From assembly GCA_012976225.1 (NCBI GenBank), contig JAAVVG010000009.1, positions 620,001 to 684,000 of the forward strand: a DNA stretch of 64,000 nucleotides, written 5' to 3'. Below are positions 44,401-56,716 of this stretch, piece after piece. Positions within the stretch are counted from its first letter, which is position 1; every line of letters starts with the position of its first letter. The notes under the pieces are model-generated. The model had not been told where the DNA came from. It saw only the letters and a program-made list of their open reading frames with translations, and made no database searches. The translations under genes and the position numbers were made by a program. Origin of the DNA: Golubevia sp. BC0850 (Eukaryota; Basidiomycota; Exobasidiomycetes; Golubeviales; Golubeviaceae).

Positions 44401-46641
44401 TGATTCAAAGGAGCCCGGCGAGTCTTTTGCAACCACTGCAGGTACGTCCCTTGTTAGTCTTTTGCTGAGCTATTACTGTCATCTCATGTCTATTCTCATC
44501 TGACCTTTCCCCACAGCCAAGCTTCTGACTCCTTCGTCGTCATCCAAAAAAGAAGTTTCCTGGCCGTCTAATCGATCCCATCAGACCGGAACTCATCAAA
44601 CTCAGTTAGGTCTCACTCTGAAACATAGACTGTCTCGTATCGTTTGGAATATCGGTGAATTCTTGAGACAGCCTGACACCAAGTTTTCAATCAAAGCCGG
44701 TGTTGGGTGTGCTATTCTCGCAAGTCCTGCCTTCATGCATTCTTTGAGACCAACTTTCGTGGAGTACAAAGGTCAATGGGCTCTAGTCAGTTTCATGGTA
44801 GTCTTGAGTACTACTGTTGGACAGTCTAATCAGATGAGGTGAGTTAGAAAGGAAAGATCGAGTCAGAAATGAATTGTAGTCAGCTTTGGCTTCTCTAGAT
44901 CTCTTGGTTGGAATCGGTTTTGGAATTCCAAGTTTTCGAAATTGGTACTGACCTCCCACTTCCTCCTTTCAAATCTTCCATCGTAGCATCGATCGTATTC
45001 TTGGTACCACAATTGGAGCAGTCACTGCCTACGTCATCTATACTCTGTTCACGGATAACAACATCGTTCTTCCCATCTTTGGAGCCGTATTCTCAATCCC
45101 TTGCTTCGTGTACATCGTCGGAAAGCCTCAATACGCTTCGAGTGGGGTTAGTATTTGGCGAGAGATGAAGAAGCGAACGTCTTTCTGATGCTTCTCATCC
45201 TATCCTCCTCTTTTTCCTGCTTCCGTTTGAATCCAGCGATTCGTTCTTTTGGCCTACAATCTTACAGCTCGTGAGTAACATCGAGGATGCTACCTCAGGT
45301 TTTCCCCCCTCTTTCACTCCTTTGCAGCGTCGACTTCTTAGCTCACTCTTCGAGTCTTCTTCTTCGCAGTGTATTCCTACAATCTTCGGAAAGCAGGGAC
45401 TGAAGTGGAAGAAATTGCTCTCCATCGTTCGATCTCAGTCACGGTCGGGGTACTTTGGGCTACGATCTTAAATCAGCTAGTTTGGCCATTCGAAGCTCGC
45501 AGAGAATTGGCCGGAGGTCTCTCTGAGTGAGTCACCGCCTATTTGCTTGTTGCAATCTGCTACATCTCGAAGTTCAGATCTAACAGAAAACATCGGGTTA
45601 CTGATCTTTCTACTCTTCCGCCGCCCTCTCCCCCTTTGACTTCCTTCTTCGTTGCAGCTTGTTGTTCAAACTTGCTTGGTTCTATCAATCGATCGTCTTG
45701 TCTTACTCGGACAGTTCAAGATCCGGCAATTCCAAGAAGTCAAGCTCACCTCTCGAAGGAACGGAAGAACAACCACTGCTTGCTAAATCAAGCTCTCAAG
45801 AAGAGGAGGACTTCCAAGCGATGTGAGTGTCTGGATAAGAGAACCGCAGATTGGAAAAGCAAAAGCGGCTGACTTTCACTCCTCATTGTCATGACTCTTC
45901 TTTCTTCTTTCCCCATGAAGGGAGCTCCACTTGCAAGTCTTGCTCATCAAGCTTGAAGGACTACTGGCTCAGACCAGACACGAACCGAGATTAAAAGGTG
46001 AGAAGATGTTCTCGGGTCGACTCAACTCTCTTCAGTCACCTAACTCTTGACGCTTTCTGGTTCCGATCTTGCTTCGCATTTACTCTTCTCATCAGGTCCA
46101 TTCCCGGTTGCCACCTACAAAGCTCTTCTCTCAAGCTGTCAATCGATTCTAGACAAACTGCATTCACTTCGATGTGTGACAGGTCGAGAATCGTGGCCGC
46201 CACTAGTGGATCTGTTCTTGAAGCCAGTCTCTTCTGAACACAGAAACATGGTGAGCCGTTTTGGGGAAGCTATGTATTGCCTCTGATATTATTTGCTGAC
46301 TCATTTTTTTCTGCTCACAGGTCGGAACTGTCCTACTCTACTTTTATACCTTAGGATCAGCATTTCGCCTCAAGTCTCCGATCCCTCCCTATCTACCCCC
46401 TACTTCAGAAGCTCGACTAAGACTTCTAGCTTCAATTCGCCAGCTTCCAGTCGTCAAGAAACGAACAATCAAAGGAAGTTCGGAATACCTTCTTTTCTAT
46501 TCTTACGCACTAGCTGAGAAGGGCATCGAGAAGGAGCTGAACAAGCTAGGAGAACTGACTCAGGAGAATTTTGGTGTGTTAGGTGGTAGCCGAGATAGAT
46601 TTGAGCGCCAGTTTAGTGCGAGAAGGGACGAGGAGGCTTGA
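41416..46641 (+). CDS. BRE4-like FUSC-type membrane transporter, 13 exons
   Basis: Thirteen exons join in phase to about 1364 residues: 41416-42453, 42543-42897, 42982-43058, 43138-43223, 43294-44441, 44517-44838, 44987-45146, 45237-45270, 45370-45526, 45658-45822, 45921-45997, 46096-46250, 46321-46641. The protein has a disordered N-terminus of about 330 residues (with SDSDSDSDS) and two blocks of membrane helices. The first begins CVLAYFIGSLFTFSPHLSSY and AVYYHPAKTLGAMIEA; the second has FSIKAGVGCAILASPAFMHS, GQWALVSFMVVLSTTVGQS and ILGTTIGAVTAYVIY. Between them lies a soluble helical region. This is the layout of fungal Brefeldin A sensitivity (BRE4)-type and aromatic-acid exporter-like proteins. 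Substrate unknown. The ATG at 41416 was chosen over one at 41293 because the extra 41 residues look like leader. Exon 8 is only 34 bases. Confidence 0.85.
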
Positions 46642-47545
46642 ATTTGTAGTTATTCTTGGTACGTTGCACTTGTTGATACCTTCTACCATGTCAGAATTCT
46701 TCTCGCTGTTGAATTCCCCGTGTGGCTCTGACTCTTGATGACTTTCCTTCCAAATTCAAACCACATCTTTCTGACAGCGTGACAGAGACATCTCTTTGGT
46801 TAGATTGAATTGAATCCGTTTGAGAAGAGGGATGGATGTTTTGGAAAGTAGAAGCAAAGTGAAAAATCGCTCTTCAAGAAGCTCTCAAAAACACAAGCTC
46901 CTAACTGATGGAGCCATCTCGAACCTCTCCCTTATAATAAGCAACCCCAAGGAAGAATCAGAGCACTCAAGTGTGGTATTGAGTAGGCGAAGTAAGACAA
47001 ACAAGCCTAGGAGAAAGAGGTCAGCAAATTGAGAACAAGACGAAAAGATCGAAACGGAATCAGCAAAAGTTGTCGACTGTCCCGATGTCCCCTGTCTCTG
47101 ACTGGTCTCAGTATCATGAATTTTACTCTGGATCCTTTTTCAAAATCAAAGTAGATGAAGATTCGCTGATGGAAGATGACGGAGAGTGATCCCTTCGAGT
47201 CCGCTTTCGCCAGCCCATTCCTCTTTGACCTCTCTCCTCTCTCTTTCGTCTCGGCCAGACATCACGAAGTCAAGGAATGATGAGAGAGAGAATTGAATTT
47301 CTATGTTTATTAGCTGCTAGAACAAAAGCAAGATCACCAAAAGAGGGGTTTTAATGTGTGTTTTTGGTTAAAGATTCTTAGTATCACTTTACTTTTTTTT
47401 TGGAGTGAATTCATTGAAATTCAGGTTTTTTTAAAATTCTGAGCTTACAAGTTTTATAAATGAAAGCTTCTTTCGATCCCACCACTGAATTCTTGATAGC
47501 ATCTTTGTTGCTCATCTTTAATCTTAGTTCCCCTTTTCGTTTCCA
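46642..47545. other. Intergenic, 904 bases, converging 3' ends
   Basis: No gene was recognised. The part from 47290 to 47450 is A/T-rich with poly-T/poly-A runs and probably holds the CPA1 polyadenylation region. Confidence 0.5.
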
Positions 47546-49386
47546 TTAAAGATAAATCCCCTCATCCTTCAAAGCTTCTCCACTAGTCATGATTTCACCT
47601 CTACCTTCTGCAATCCCTTCAAGACCTTTTCCAACCTGACCACCTCTTGCTTTCAAATTGGCAACGCATTCCAAAATGTAATCTTCGAACATTCCAGCGC
47701 AATCTTCTGGACCACCTGCATGTTCTGGATGGAATTGAACAGCCCAAACTGGAGACGGAGAATTGGGAGCTGTCGAAAAAAAAAATAGAAAAATGAATTG
47801 GAGAGTGGGAAAGGGGGTGGGATTTAGGGAGAGATTAGAACTCGTATCGACGGTCTCGAGTGTCTTCCTTCGATCGTTCCAACTTCTACTTTCTCTCTGA
47901 TCCTTTTTTCCAACCTTTATTCCCAACCTTCCTATCCTCTTATCTCCCACCATCCCAAAAGATACTCACGACTTCTAATGCCCTCAATACTTCCGTCATT
48001 AGCATTGACGAACCAAGGTTTCCAACCTCCTTGCCAACCACCATCTTTCTTATCGTGATCCCATTCCAAAGCATAACCATGATTTTGAGAGGTGATGTAA
48101 ACTCTACCAGCTTTGACAGAAGTCCCAGTTGAAGAAAGGGCGACTACAGGTTGATTATGACCTCTGTTACCGAATTTCATTCTGTAGGCTTTTAGACCTG
48201 CTGCGAGACCTATGATCTGAGGGAGGTGTGAAAAGAGGTAGAGAAAGCGAAAAAAGGTTAGAAGATAAAATGAGTGACAGAGAGTATGGGAGATTCAAGG
48301 GCCCTGGTTTCCTTATCTCTCCTTCAAAAGATTTCTTTTCTCCCTTTGCTTCCAGATTCTCTTCCAAGTTCCCCTTCGCTTCATGATTCCCCTTTCGACT
48401 ATTTGTTTTTCTTCATTACTCACTTGGTTTCCCATACAAATCCCAAAGACAGGTCTCTTCCATTGGTTCAAAACCTTCTTAGTGGTTTCAATAGCTTCAG
48501 GGATAGAATAAGGACTTCCAGGACCATTACTTAAAAACAAACCATCGAATTTATCTCTAACGTTTTCTTGAGCGAAGTTATAATCCCAAGGTAATACAGT
48601 GACTGAAACATTACATCTCAAAAGAGATCTCAAGATGTTAGCTTTACAACCGAAATCCAACAAAGCGATATTAGCTCTAGCATTTTCTTTACCACCTTTT
48701 GGATGAATTACAAAAGGTTGTTTAGTAGAAACCTTTGAGATAAGGTTTAAAGACATTGGATCTATGAAGCTTGATTTTTCAGGTGGGATTTCATGGTTTT
48801 CGCCAATTTTAATGGCACCTAAAGTAGAACCTTGATTTCTTAATAAAGTAGTTAAAGCTCTTGTATCAATTCCTGAAATCCCCGGAATGTTAAACCTTTT
48901 CAACCAAGAATCTAATGATTCAATGGCTTCGAAATGAGAATACCTATCACATAAATCTGAAACGATTACTCCAGAAGGTTGAGGTTTTGATGACTCTAAG
49001 AAACTTCCGACTTCTACATCAGATTGATTTCCATGAGGTGAAATTGATGAATAGGAACCTGATTTGTTTGAAGGGACACCATAATTACCTATTAAAGGTT
49101 GAGTGAAGGATAACAATTGACCTTGATAAGAAGGATCGGTCAAGGATTCTGTGTAGGAAGTGATTGAAGTTGTGAAAACAGTCTCCCCATAAACTGAGGA
49201 AGTTGAACCAAAGGATTTTCCTGGAAAGGAATGTCCGGATGATAAATGAAGAGTTGCTGGTTGTTGAGGTGCCATTTGAAGAGAAGTGTGAACTGCTGAA
49301 CTCCAAGTCTTGGAAGTTGAAAAGGATCGAATCAAATTGGAAGTACAGCGTGATGAAACACGTGGGATCGTTAAAAGTGAATTCAT
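47546..49386 (-). CDS. CPA1: Carbamoyl-phosphate synthase small subunit (CPA1)
   Basis: The glutaminase subunit of the arginine-specific carbamoyl-phosphate synthase, which makes ammonia from glutamine for the large subunit. Three exons (48424-49386, 47970-48216, 47546-47769) join in phase to 477 residues. The N-terminus is Arg/Ser-rich (RSFSTSKTWSSAVH), fitting a mitochondrial presequence. The CPSase small-subunit N domain follows (GHSFPGKSFGS, GIDTRALTTLLRNQG), then the class I glutamine amidotransferase domain with the nucleophile Cys in FGICMGNQ near residue 315 and the His/Glu pair in QFHPEHAGGPED. The residue after the nucleophile loop is Asn where many relatives have His. The 5' leader carries an intron-split upstream ORF resembling the arginine attenuator peptide, described separately. 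Confidence 0.97.
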
Positions 49387-49490
49387 ATTGGATAAGATTA
49401 GAGGAAGGTTGAGGACTTGAGTGCTACGGGATGTTTAGGATGAATTGGATTGGCTGGCTGATAAGGGATTTGAGTGGAATTGAGTTTAAT

Positions 49491-49727
49491 TCAAGCTTCT
49501 AACTGAGTTGATTTGAAGACTGCGTCACTACAAGCAGTAGTGTTCCGAAGGTTAAAGGGCAGCCAGAGAGGAAGAGTGAGTGGAGGAGGAAAGATAAGCC
49601 AAAGGAGGCAAGAGAAGGAAGAAAAAGAAGAAAAAGACCGCGTACCAACTGAAGGGCTATTAACTCACGAGATGTAATCCTGACTGGTTTGTGAAAGATA
49701 CGTTGAAGAAGTTAAAGATAATCGCAT
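49491..49727 (-). CDS. Upstream ORF: arginine attenuator peptide of CPA1
   Basis: An ATG at 49725-49727 opens a frame that crosses an intron (exons 49669-49727 and 49491-49527; donor ATCTC|GTGAGT, acceptor CTTGTAG|TGACGC). Spliced, it encodes 31 residues, ending about 104 bases before the CPA1 ATG. The core reads TSQDYISDAVFK. The known fungal attenuator peptides have the core T-[SC]-Q-D-Y-[IL]-S-D-H-[IL]-W (Saccharomyces CPA1, Neurospora arg-2), so seven or eight consecutive residues match, including the Asp that follows the splice junction. In those fungi the nascent peptide stalls the ribosome when arginine is high and lowers CPA1 translation. The ATG has a poor context (T at -3), which fits leaky scanning. 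Unspliced, the frame would stop right after DYIS. Confidence 0.88.
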
Positions 49728-49964
49728 CCAACAGGGTTGAGGAGAATCTAGAGAGTGATTCTATTTTGTAGGGATGATGATGACGATGATGGTGGTGGTT
49801 AGTGGTTGTCTCAAGCAGAGTCACTCGATCCAGCGATCCAGCAACGACCAGAGAGGACCGAAGCAGACCGAATCCATTCGCTGTGAACATGCACTCGTCC
49901 ATGGTGAACTTGCCACCAACAGAGTCAATCATTCAGTAGAGTTAGAATCCTCAGCACAGAAGAA

Positions 49965-52871
49965 ATGGATTCAACTCAAACGGAAGAGGAGAGGCAGACA
50001 GAAGATTTCTCTTCAGTGATACAGAGTTGGAGAGGTGAGTGGAGTGTAGTCAGTGTACCGGTCCCCACAGAGAGAGAGAGAGAGAGAGAGATTAGAGTCA
50101 AGAATAGTACAACAACCTGAATCAGCATGATAACCATAACCGTTATCCAACTCAACTCCTCCAACTTACCTTACCTTTCCCACCCTCCCCTCCCTCCAGA
50201 TCTATCACTCCCCTCTCTTCTACTCTCCCTTCGACCAATTTCAACTTCTCTACTCTCATCTCAAAAGACATCCCTTCAAGCCAGAAAGGCTCTAGCAGAT
50301 CAAACCAGAGAGTTCAAAAAGCAACCTGCTTCAGATCAATTGGAATCCTTCAAGCCTCTGTTGAAGAGCTATCAAGCTGAAATCGACAGTCTGACCAAGA
50401 GGTCTAAAGCTTCGGAGAATGCCTTTTTCGACGTCTTGGAGAAATTGGAAGGGGTTAGAGATCCTTTGAGAGCTTTGGAAGTCGTTTTGGTGAGTAGACG
50501 GGAGGGGGAAGGGGGAGGAGAGTGATTCGTAGAAGTCAGAACGAGGCTGGAGATTAACAAGGTTCTTGTTGAGTTGAAGCCTTTGAGCCATCACACGAGG
50601 TAGCTGTAGGATTTTCTGTTACTCTTTCAAGGCTTGAACAATCGATCTGAAGCCATTTCTCCCGACTTCTCTATCAGGATCAAGCCGCCTCTCTATCAGA
50701 ACTCTCAACTCTTCGCACTTCACAATCAAATCTCCTCTCAACCAATCAAACCCTAAAATCGACCAATCAATCCTTAAATTCAGAGATCCAAACCTTAAAA
50801 TCTCAATTGTCAGCAAAGAATTCGAGTCTAGATTCAGAAATCTCATCGAAATATGAAGCTAGGATCAAGAATTCCAAAGATCGCGAGCTTTCTTTAGAAG
50901 GTCTTTTAGCAGATAAAGAGGAGATTTTGAAAGATTTGAGAGAAAGGAATGAAAGCTTGACTCAGAAATTAGTGGGTCAACAAGATGGAGAAGCGACTCT
51001 AGGAGGGAATTCAGAAAATGAAAGAGAATGGAATATTGAAGAAATTATCAAGTTGAAAAATAGGAATTTGGATTTAGAAGTTCAAATTCATGGTTTTAAG
51101 GAAAGATTGGAAGGTTCTTTGGATTCTAAATTGTTGGAGAAAGAAAGGGAAAGTTGGAGAGTTAAGGAAGAAGAGTTTAAAATTGAGAAACAAGGTTTGG
51201 AAGATTTAGTAGAAGAGAAACAAAAATCTTGGGAGGAAGAGAAATCCAAATTGGAAGAAGAATTGAAAAAGGAGAAGAAGGTTGGGAAGGAAGGTGAAAG
51301 CGAAAGGAAAAGGTTGAAGACCCTTTTGGAAGAAAGGAAAGATTGGGAAGAAGTTAAGAGAGAGAATTTAGTTATGAGAATGGTTGAATTCAATATTGAA
51401 GATGAAGATGAGAAGTTGGAAGAAAAAGAAAAGATGGAAAAAGAAGTCAAGCCTTTGGAGGTTTTGTTGATTGAGAAGAATAGGAAGTTGGAAAAGGAAG
51501 TCACTGATTTGAGGGTGAGTTTCTTGTTTTTTTTTCCGGAGGCTCTGCATTGGATTACTTCTCCCTATGTATCGATTCAAGATTTGAACTCATCGAAAGT
51601 CTATTTCCTTATTCGGAATCTGTGTCCTCTTCTTCTCCCGCAAAATCACAGGTCTCAAATTCAACTCATCAAACCTCAAACATTTCAACTTCCTCAGAAC
51701 TCGAAAGCTTAAGATCTGAAGTTCAGAAACTTCGAACACTCAATGAGAAGTTGGAAGATGATTTGATCAACATTGATTCTTCAAATACCAATTCAAAGAA
51801 AGAAGATGGAGTCAAGGGATTTGATATCGATGGAACTGGAAATGAAATTCCAAAATCCCTTTCAACTTCAAATCCAAAAACAGAAACAGAAATGAGCGCA
51901 GAAGAAGCTTTAGCAGAACTTGAAAGCTTAAGTTCCAATCCTTTAAGAAAATCAAAACCAAGTTCAAATTCAACTTCCACTTCCAATCCTTCTTCCACTA
52001 AAAATCCCAATTCAACTCCTTCATCCTCCTCACTTCTTCCAATTCTTACTTCTCAAAGAGATCGGTTCCGTTTAAGAAATTCAGAACTTGAAGAAGAATT
52101 GAGAAAACAATCTTCTATCATTAGAGATTTGAGAGATGAAATCAAAAGATTGGGAACTGATAATCTTAGTCTTTATGAAAAAGTTAGGTATTTGAGTAGC
52201 TATAGAGAGGAGATTTCTAATCCCATGAGCGCAGGTGTTGATGGATTCAGAAGTATAAAAGTGGAAAACGGAATCAGGGCTAGAGAATATCCACCGAGTA
52301 AATCTCCTTCTGGAGCAGGTGGTGGTGGTGGAGTTGAAGATGGTTATAGGGAAAGGTATGAACAGAGTATGAATCCTTTTGAAGCTTTTAGAGGTAGAGT
52401 GAGTAGTTCTTTAAGTGTTTCTCTGATTCCTTCCAACTTTGGGTTGTTGAGTCGCCTCCATTTCTTTCACCCCGCCCCTCTCTTTCTCTATCTTTTCTAG
52501 GAACAAAATCGAGTTCTTTCGACTCTAAATCCTTTGGAAAGAATCCTTCATATGCTTACTCGATTGGTTCTTGGTCATAGAAGAATGAGATTGCTTTTCA
52601 TGGTTTATGCTGTAGTTCTACATCTACTTGTATTTGGAATGCTGATGGAAACTGGTTGGAGTAGGTGAGTTCAGAATCCAAGCTGGGTTTTGAGATGGTG
52701 AGGGAGGAGGAGAAGGTTCGTTGGCCAAAAGATTTGTTCTCACTGATACCTTGGTTCCTTTTCGCAATCCTTTTTTTTCTGACTGACAGTGCCTCTGCTC
52801 ACGAGCGGCTGACTCCGGTAGCAGCTCCCAATCCGCTGGGAGGTCTAGATGCAGTCAAATCTCCAGGATAG
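49965..52871 (+). CDS. COY1: CASP/COY1 Golgi coiled-coil membrane protein
   Basis: Six exons (49965-50034, 50200-50489, 50678-51514, 51652-52398, 52501-52664, 52790-52871) join in phase to 729 residues. CASP (yeast Coy1) is a golgin-type tether with a C-terminal tail anchor. Signs are the short acidic start ending FSSVIQSWR; the conserved N-terminal segment KALADQTREFKK then LLKSYQAEIDSLTKRSK; long heptad-rich coiled coil at about residues 120-540; the family motif NPFEAFRGREQNRVLSTLNP; and a C-terminal membrane segment (LLFMVYAVVLHLLVFGML) followed by a short lumenal tail. The first exon encodes only 23 codons and was placed by its donor GAGAG|GTGAGT and the family start. Intron 1 contains an (AG)11 repeat. 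It is divergent from CPA1; 237 bases separate its ATG from the CPA1 upstream ORF. Confidence 0.93.
50069..50090 (+). repeat. (AG)11 microsatellite in CASP intron 1
   Basis: Eleven AG units lie 35 bases after the donor of the first intron. On this strand the repeat is purine, so unlike the one at 21.8 kb it cannot serve as the polypyrimidine tract. Confidence 0.9.
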
Positions 52872-53166
52872 ATGTACTGAATATTCTTCACACCCTCTTT
52901 GCTCCCTGAGACTCTTTGGAATCTTCGGATGTAAATGTTCATTCTTTTTTCAATCTTTGAAGTGAGATCAAGCAAGAGAAGCTGTGAGCGAGCCTTTTAT
53001 TTGAGCCCATCCTCTCAGTTCAACATGCTTTCCTTCAAAGGCAATCTCGGTCTAGATATCGAACATTGGCTTTTGGGTTATACAGTACATGAATGAAGCG
53101 AGACTGTAAAAATTGTTTGAATGGTCTTCTGTTTTCTTTCTTTCTCCCCTCTCCCCTTTCCACCAT

Positions 53167-55197
53167 TTAGTAAATCCTGACTTCTCCATGAGCTCCTCCG
53201 ACTATCGTTCTACCTTTTCCATTACCCCAACTCTGATCGAATTGAATCGATTGAGTGTTCTCGACTTCCCACCCACAGAATTCTTCGGTAACGATGGGAA
53301 TTCTGAGTTGAGGTTCAAGATCTGAAGTTTCGTCTTGATTCATAGTCGAGCTGGAGAACAACTGTTCGAGAGAGACTCTGTAGGGTAAACCATCTAAAGT
53401 TGAGACTAGCAGATCTGGAACTTGACTATCTTGATTCGAGCTTCGATTTTGAGGAACAAACTTGACTTCGTTGACAGTTGCGTCGTTCCTCTTCCAGAAA
53501 GCGATCAAACCTTCATTCCCATCCTTACTTCCAGAGGCTTCGATAGCAGGATTAGTAATTTCTTCTATTTTCTCATCCTTCTCGTCACTTGAGTCCTTGA
53601 GGTTCAGTTTCTTGAGATCCCAAATTGCAATCACCCCATTCCTTCCACCTGCAGCGACCCATTCCAATCTCTCATCGAAATCCAAAGTAGTCACTGAACC
53701 AAAACTTGTTTGTTTCCAATTATCACTGGCTTTCGGAGGTTCTCCAATTGGGAACATAGGTGGAAATAAAGTTTGTAAAGTTTCAGAGGTCTTGAGATTT
53801 AGAATCTGAATTCTGGAGGAGCTTAAACCTAGAAGGAGAGTTCGATCTTTACTCAGCTTCATAGATTCAACCCCTGAATACCTATCAGAACCCCAGATCG
53901 AGATTTGCTTCTCCTCGGCGACGTTCCATAAGCGGATAGTTCCGTCCATAGAGCCTGTTAAAACTTCTTTTCCTCGATCGATGAATTCTGAAGCCATGAT
54001 GGCTCTTTTGTGACCTTTCAAAGCTCTTGGATTTGATCCGTCTAGAGCAGAGAAGATACGAGCAGTCGAGTCTGAAGAGGTCGATAAGATGACTGTTGGA
54101 AACGATGAGAAGTAGATTCATTAGAAGCTGGACCATCGAGATGCTGAATTCCAACCTCAAAACTCACCTTCGCCACTTGGAAAAAACTTGACACTTCTAA
54201 TATCACCTTGGTGTCCTTTCAACTTGATAACGTCTTTCCCAGACCCATTCGAGCTCCCCAGTTTCTCCCTGATTCGTCTTTGAGCTAAAGCTTCTATCCT
54301 CTCTGCATCACTTAGAAATCGCTCATTCTCCAAGTTTTCCTCCTTCTCCTCCAGTTTTGAAGAACCGCTCTCGTTAGCTCCGTCCCACTGGTTGAGGTTT
54401 CTGACTTCTAGCCAGCCATCTTCTCCTCCGAGAACGAGAAGGCCGTTAGATGGAGAGAGATCTAAAGCAGTGATTCCTAGAGCTCCAGGTCCAGATGAGG
54501 ACTTGCATGATAGTGTTCTGCGAGGCAGTAGCAGAGAGGTTGACGGGAAAGCAATCTGAGAATGGAGCTGACGAGGGTTAATGGTGGCACTGGAAATTGA
54601 GTCGGATGAAGAGGAGGGAAGTGTAATCTCCAGACTCAGCTGGAAGAGAGAAAGATGGAAAGGTCAGTTGCATAGCACCTCTCTTGTATGGTAGAAGCTT
54701 CAAATTCAATTCTTGGCTGTATTCCAATTACAGACGAGTCTGGGTGGCTTCAGGAACAGAGATGAATCACCTCTTTCTGAGCAGCCCGAGTGGCACCGAG
54801 TGGTACCCTCTCACTCTAGAACACATTGAACGCATTTCAGTATGTTATAGGATTAAAGTTTTCATCAGGCCAGGAGTTGAGAACACTTCAGTGCAGCCAA
54901 TCTCCTCAGACACTCATTCGAAAGAATACTCACTCTGCTCTTTCCCAGCCTATCAACCTTCAATCTTTCTGTTCCTTTCACCTGGAGCTTCTCTATCTTC
55001 ACACCACTGTCTGTGTTTGGATCGCTAGGGTCCTCTTTGCAGGCGGTGAGGGTCAACTTTGAGTGAATCGAAGCGTTTGGAGCGTTGCCTTGATAGATGG
55101 AGAGCCAGACAGCGTCCGATTCCAGTAGAGAAGTTGAAACGTCGTTGAACACTTCTGGGTAAGTTGCTTGAAGTGTTGTGAATGGAAGGAACGACAT
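53167..55197 (-). CDS. RPN14: RPN14/PAAF1-type WD40 proteasome assembly factor
   Basis: Three exons (54934-55197, 54168-54639, 53167-54092) join in phase to 553 residues. The protein has WD40 repeats: GPGALGITALDLSPSNGLLV, then VIKLKGHQGDIRSVKFFPSG, ILSTSSDSTARIFSALDG, LKGHKRAIMASEFIDRGKEV and MDGTIRLWNV, followed by degenerate blades to the end (VWAAGG-like VAAGGRNGVIAIWDL; GGAHGEVRIY). The order and the internal charged insert match Rpn14/PAAF1, the chaperone that binds the proteasomal ATPase Rpt6 during assembly of the 19S base. Other WD40 proteins cannot be fully ruled out without a search. The first exon was found by its donor AGCAGA|GTGAGT and starts SFLPFTTLQATYPEVF. It is divergent from the F-box gene, with 105 bases between ATGs. 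Confidence 0.82.
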
Positions 55198-55302
55198 GGT
55201 GAGTGCTGTGAGGATGAGGTGTGTTAGCAGATCGACGTCTAATATCGCTTCGAGCTCTCCACCATCTTCAATTCTCCGATTTCTCCTCAGCCCACCCTTA
55301 AA

Positions 55303-56716
55303 ATGGAAATTGACTCTCTTCCAAATGAGTTGATCCTGCAAGTGTGCAATCAAGTCCTTCAAGAAGATCTTCAGCATAGAAAACAATCGGAACTGTGGCA
55401 GTTACCTCCGTCTTCACGAGGTTCCTAATCTTCAACCCTTCTGCAGCTTTCTCGCTCTAGCAACAACTTCTCTGAGTTGCTCGCCTCGATCATCTACTCT
55501 CATATCGCTATCAACTATGAAGAGGACGAGAGTATTAACAGGCTCGTCTCCTTATTTCAGCTTCTAGTAACTTTCGATTGCAAGATCGTTCAACAGTCGA
55601 TTCAGAATCTCACTTTGGACTTTGGTCAAATCGGCTCCTTCAGAGGTGCAGTTGATGTCACGGATCTGGATCAAAAATGGACATGGTACGCTGAGGAGGA
55701 AGAGACTCGCATGTTTACTGAAGACCTTAACGATTTCAACCTGCTTCTGGAAAAGCTGGCGGAGAAGCTTCGCAATCTAGCTTTGGTGAGTCCAAATGGC
55801 CCTCTTCATTCTCTTACTGAAAAGTCCCGCTGAAGGTTCCAACTGAAAGTAGACCTTCCGTGGCGATAATCGCCAAGTGAACTCATCCTTTGACACACCT
55901 CTTTTGCCCACTTCGATTTTTGTCTTGATTTTGCTATTTATTGAACATATGCTTTTCCTCCTTCTCTTCTCTTGTTATCCGATCATATGCTAACTTATCA
56001 CTCAAAATTTCAATCCACAAGAAACACTTCGAATGGAGAGGCGCAACGTGTTGGGCCAAATGCGATCTCTAGAGTCAATAGCATTGGATTGGACTTCCAG
56101 CTGTATACCCTGCACTTCAGGTGGGTAATAGAATAGCATCACCAGACTTTTTGGTTTTGATTTGTTGCCTGCAGACTCGGTTTGACCTCACCATCTGTTT
56201 TCGATCTTTCACCCTATGACTGAACAGAGGGATGGATCGAGCATCCTTATTTTCCCGAGCCTCTGGACGAGCTGAAACAGGTAAAAGCCGCAGCGCTTGG
56301 AATGGGATGTAGAGTCATCGTAATTGGAGGCCGATCAGGAGACCTTTATGATCCAGAAGACTCTCCTTTCCCTTGCCCTGGGCTCTTAGCTCGGTTGAAT
56401 GGAGAGAATTCTCTGAGATGTCTCTATCTAGCATCGCCAGTTCTATATGATAGGAAGGAACTGCTTCCTTGTTGGGTCAAGGGTGAGTATCCCCAAAAGG
56501 CGATGGATCTGAAGCGTTTCAGTCAAGTGTGACTATAATTTTGATATTCTTCTTTCCACTTTCACTCTTTAACTTCTCTCGCGTTCTTTTCACTTTCTCT
56601 ATCAAATCCTACTGTCAGTGTTGTCTATAGTCGAACATCCTCATGTCATTTCCAAAGATGGAAACCTCACCAACTTTGGAGAATATTGTCTTCGAGAATC
56701 AACAGGAAGGAGATGA
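55303..56716 (+). CDS. F-box/LRR-like protein gene with disturbed frame
   Basis: The ATG at 55303 starts an F-box (EIDSLPNELILQVCNQVLQE). The same frame then meets a TAA at 55426-55428, reopens (STLLQLSRSSNNFSELLASI) and continues to a donor at 55786. I then read exons 56039-56120 (NVLGQMRSLESIALDWTS), 56228-56482 (GWIEHPYFPEPLDELKQV) and 56619-56716 (VEHPHVISKDGNLTNFGEY), all in phase. The body looks like degenerate leucine-rich repeats. F-box proteins recruit targets to SCF ubiquitin ligases. Two things are odd: the stop just after the F-box with no convincing intron to remove it, and the last exon, where another frame stays open to 56993 (DEMVDHHSYAKAAYRFRSLI) and looks equally coding. Either introns were missed or this host gene is decaying. 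Confidence 0.5.

Noticed and set aside
49660-49932. A 90-codon His-rich frame covering the CPA1 leader
   Set aside because: It overlaps the attenuator upstream ORF in another frame, has no family features, and its His run comes from a CAC/CAT repeat.
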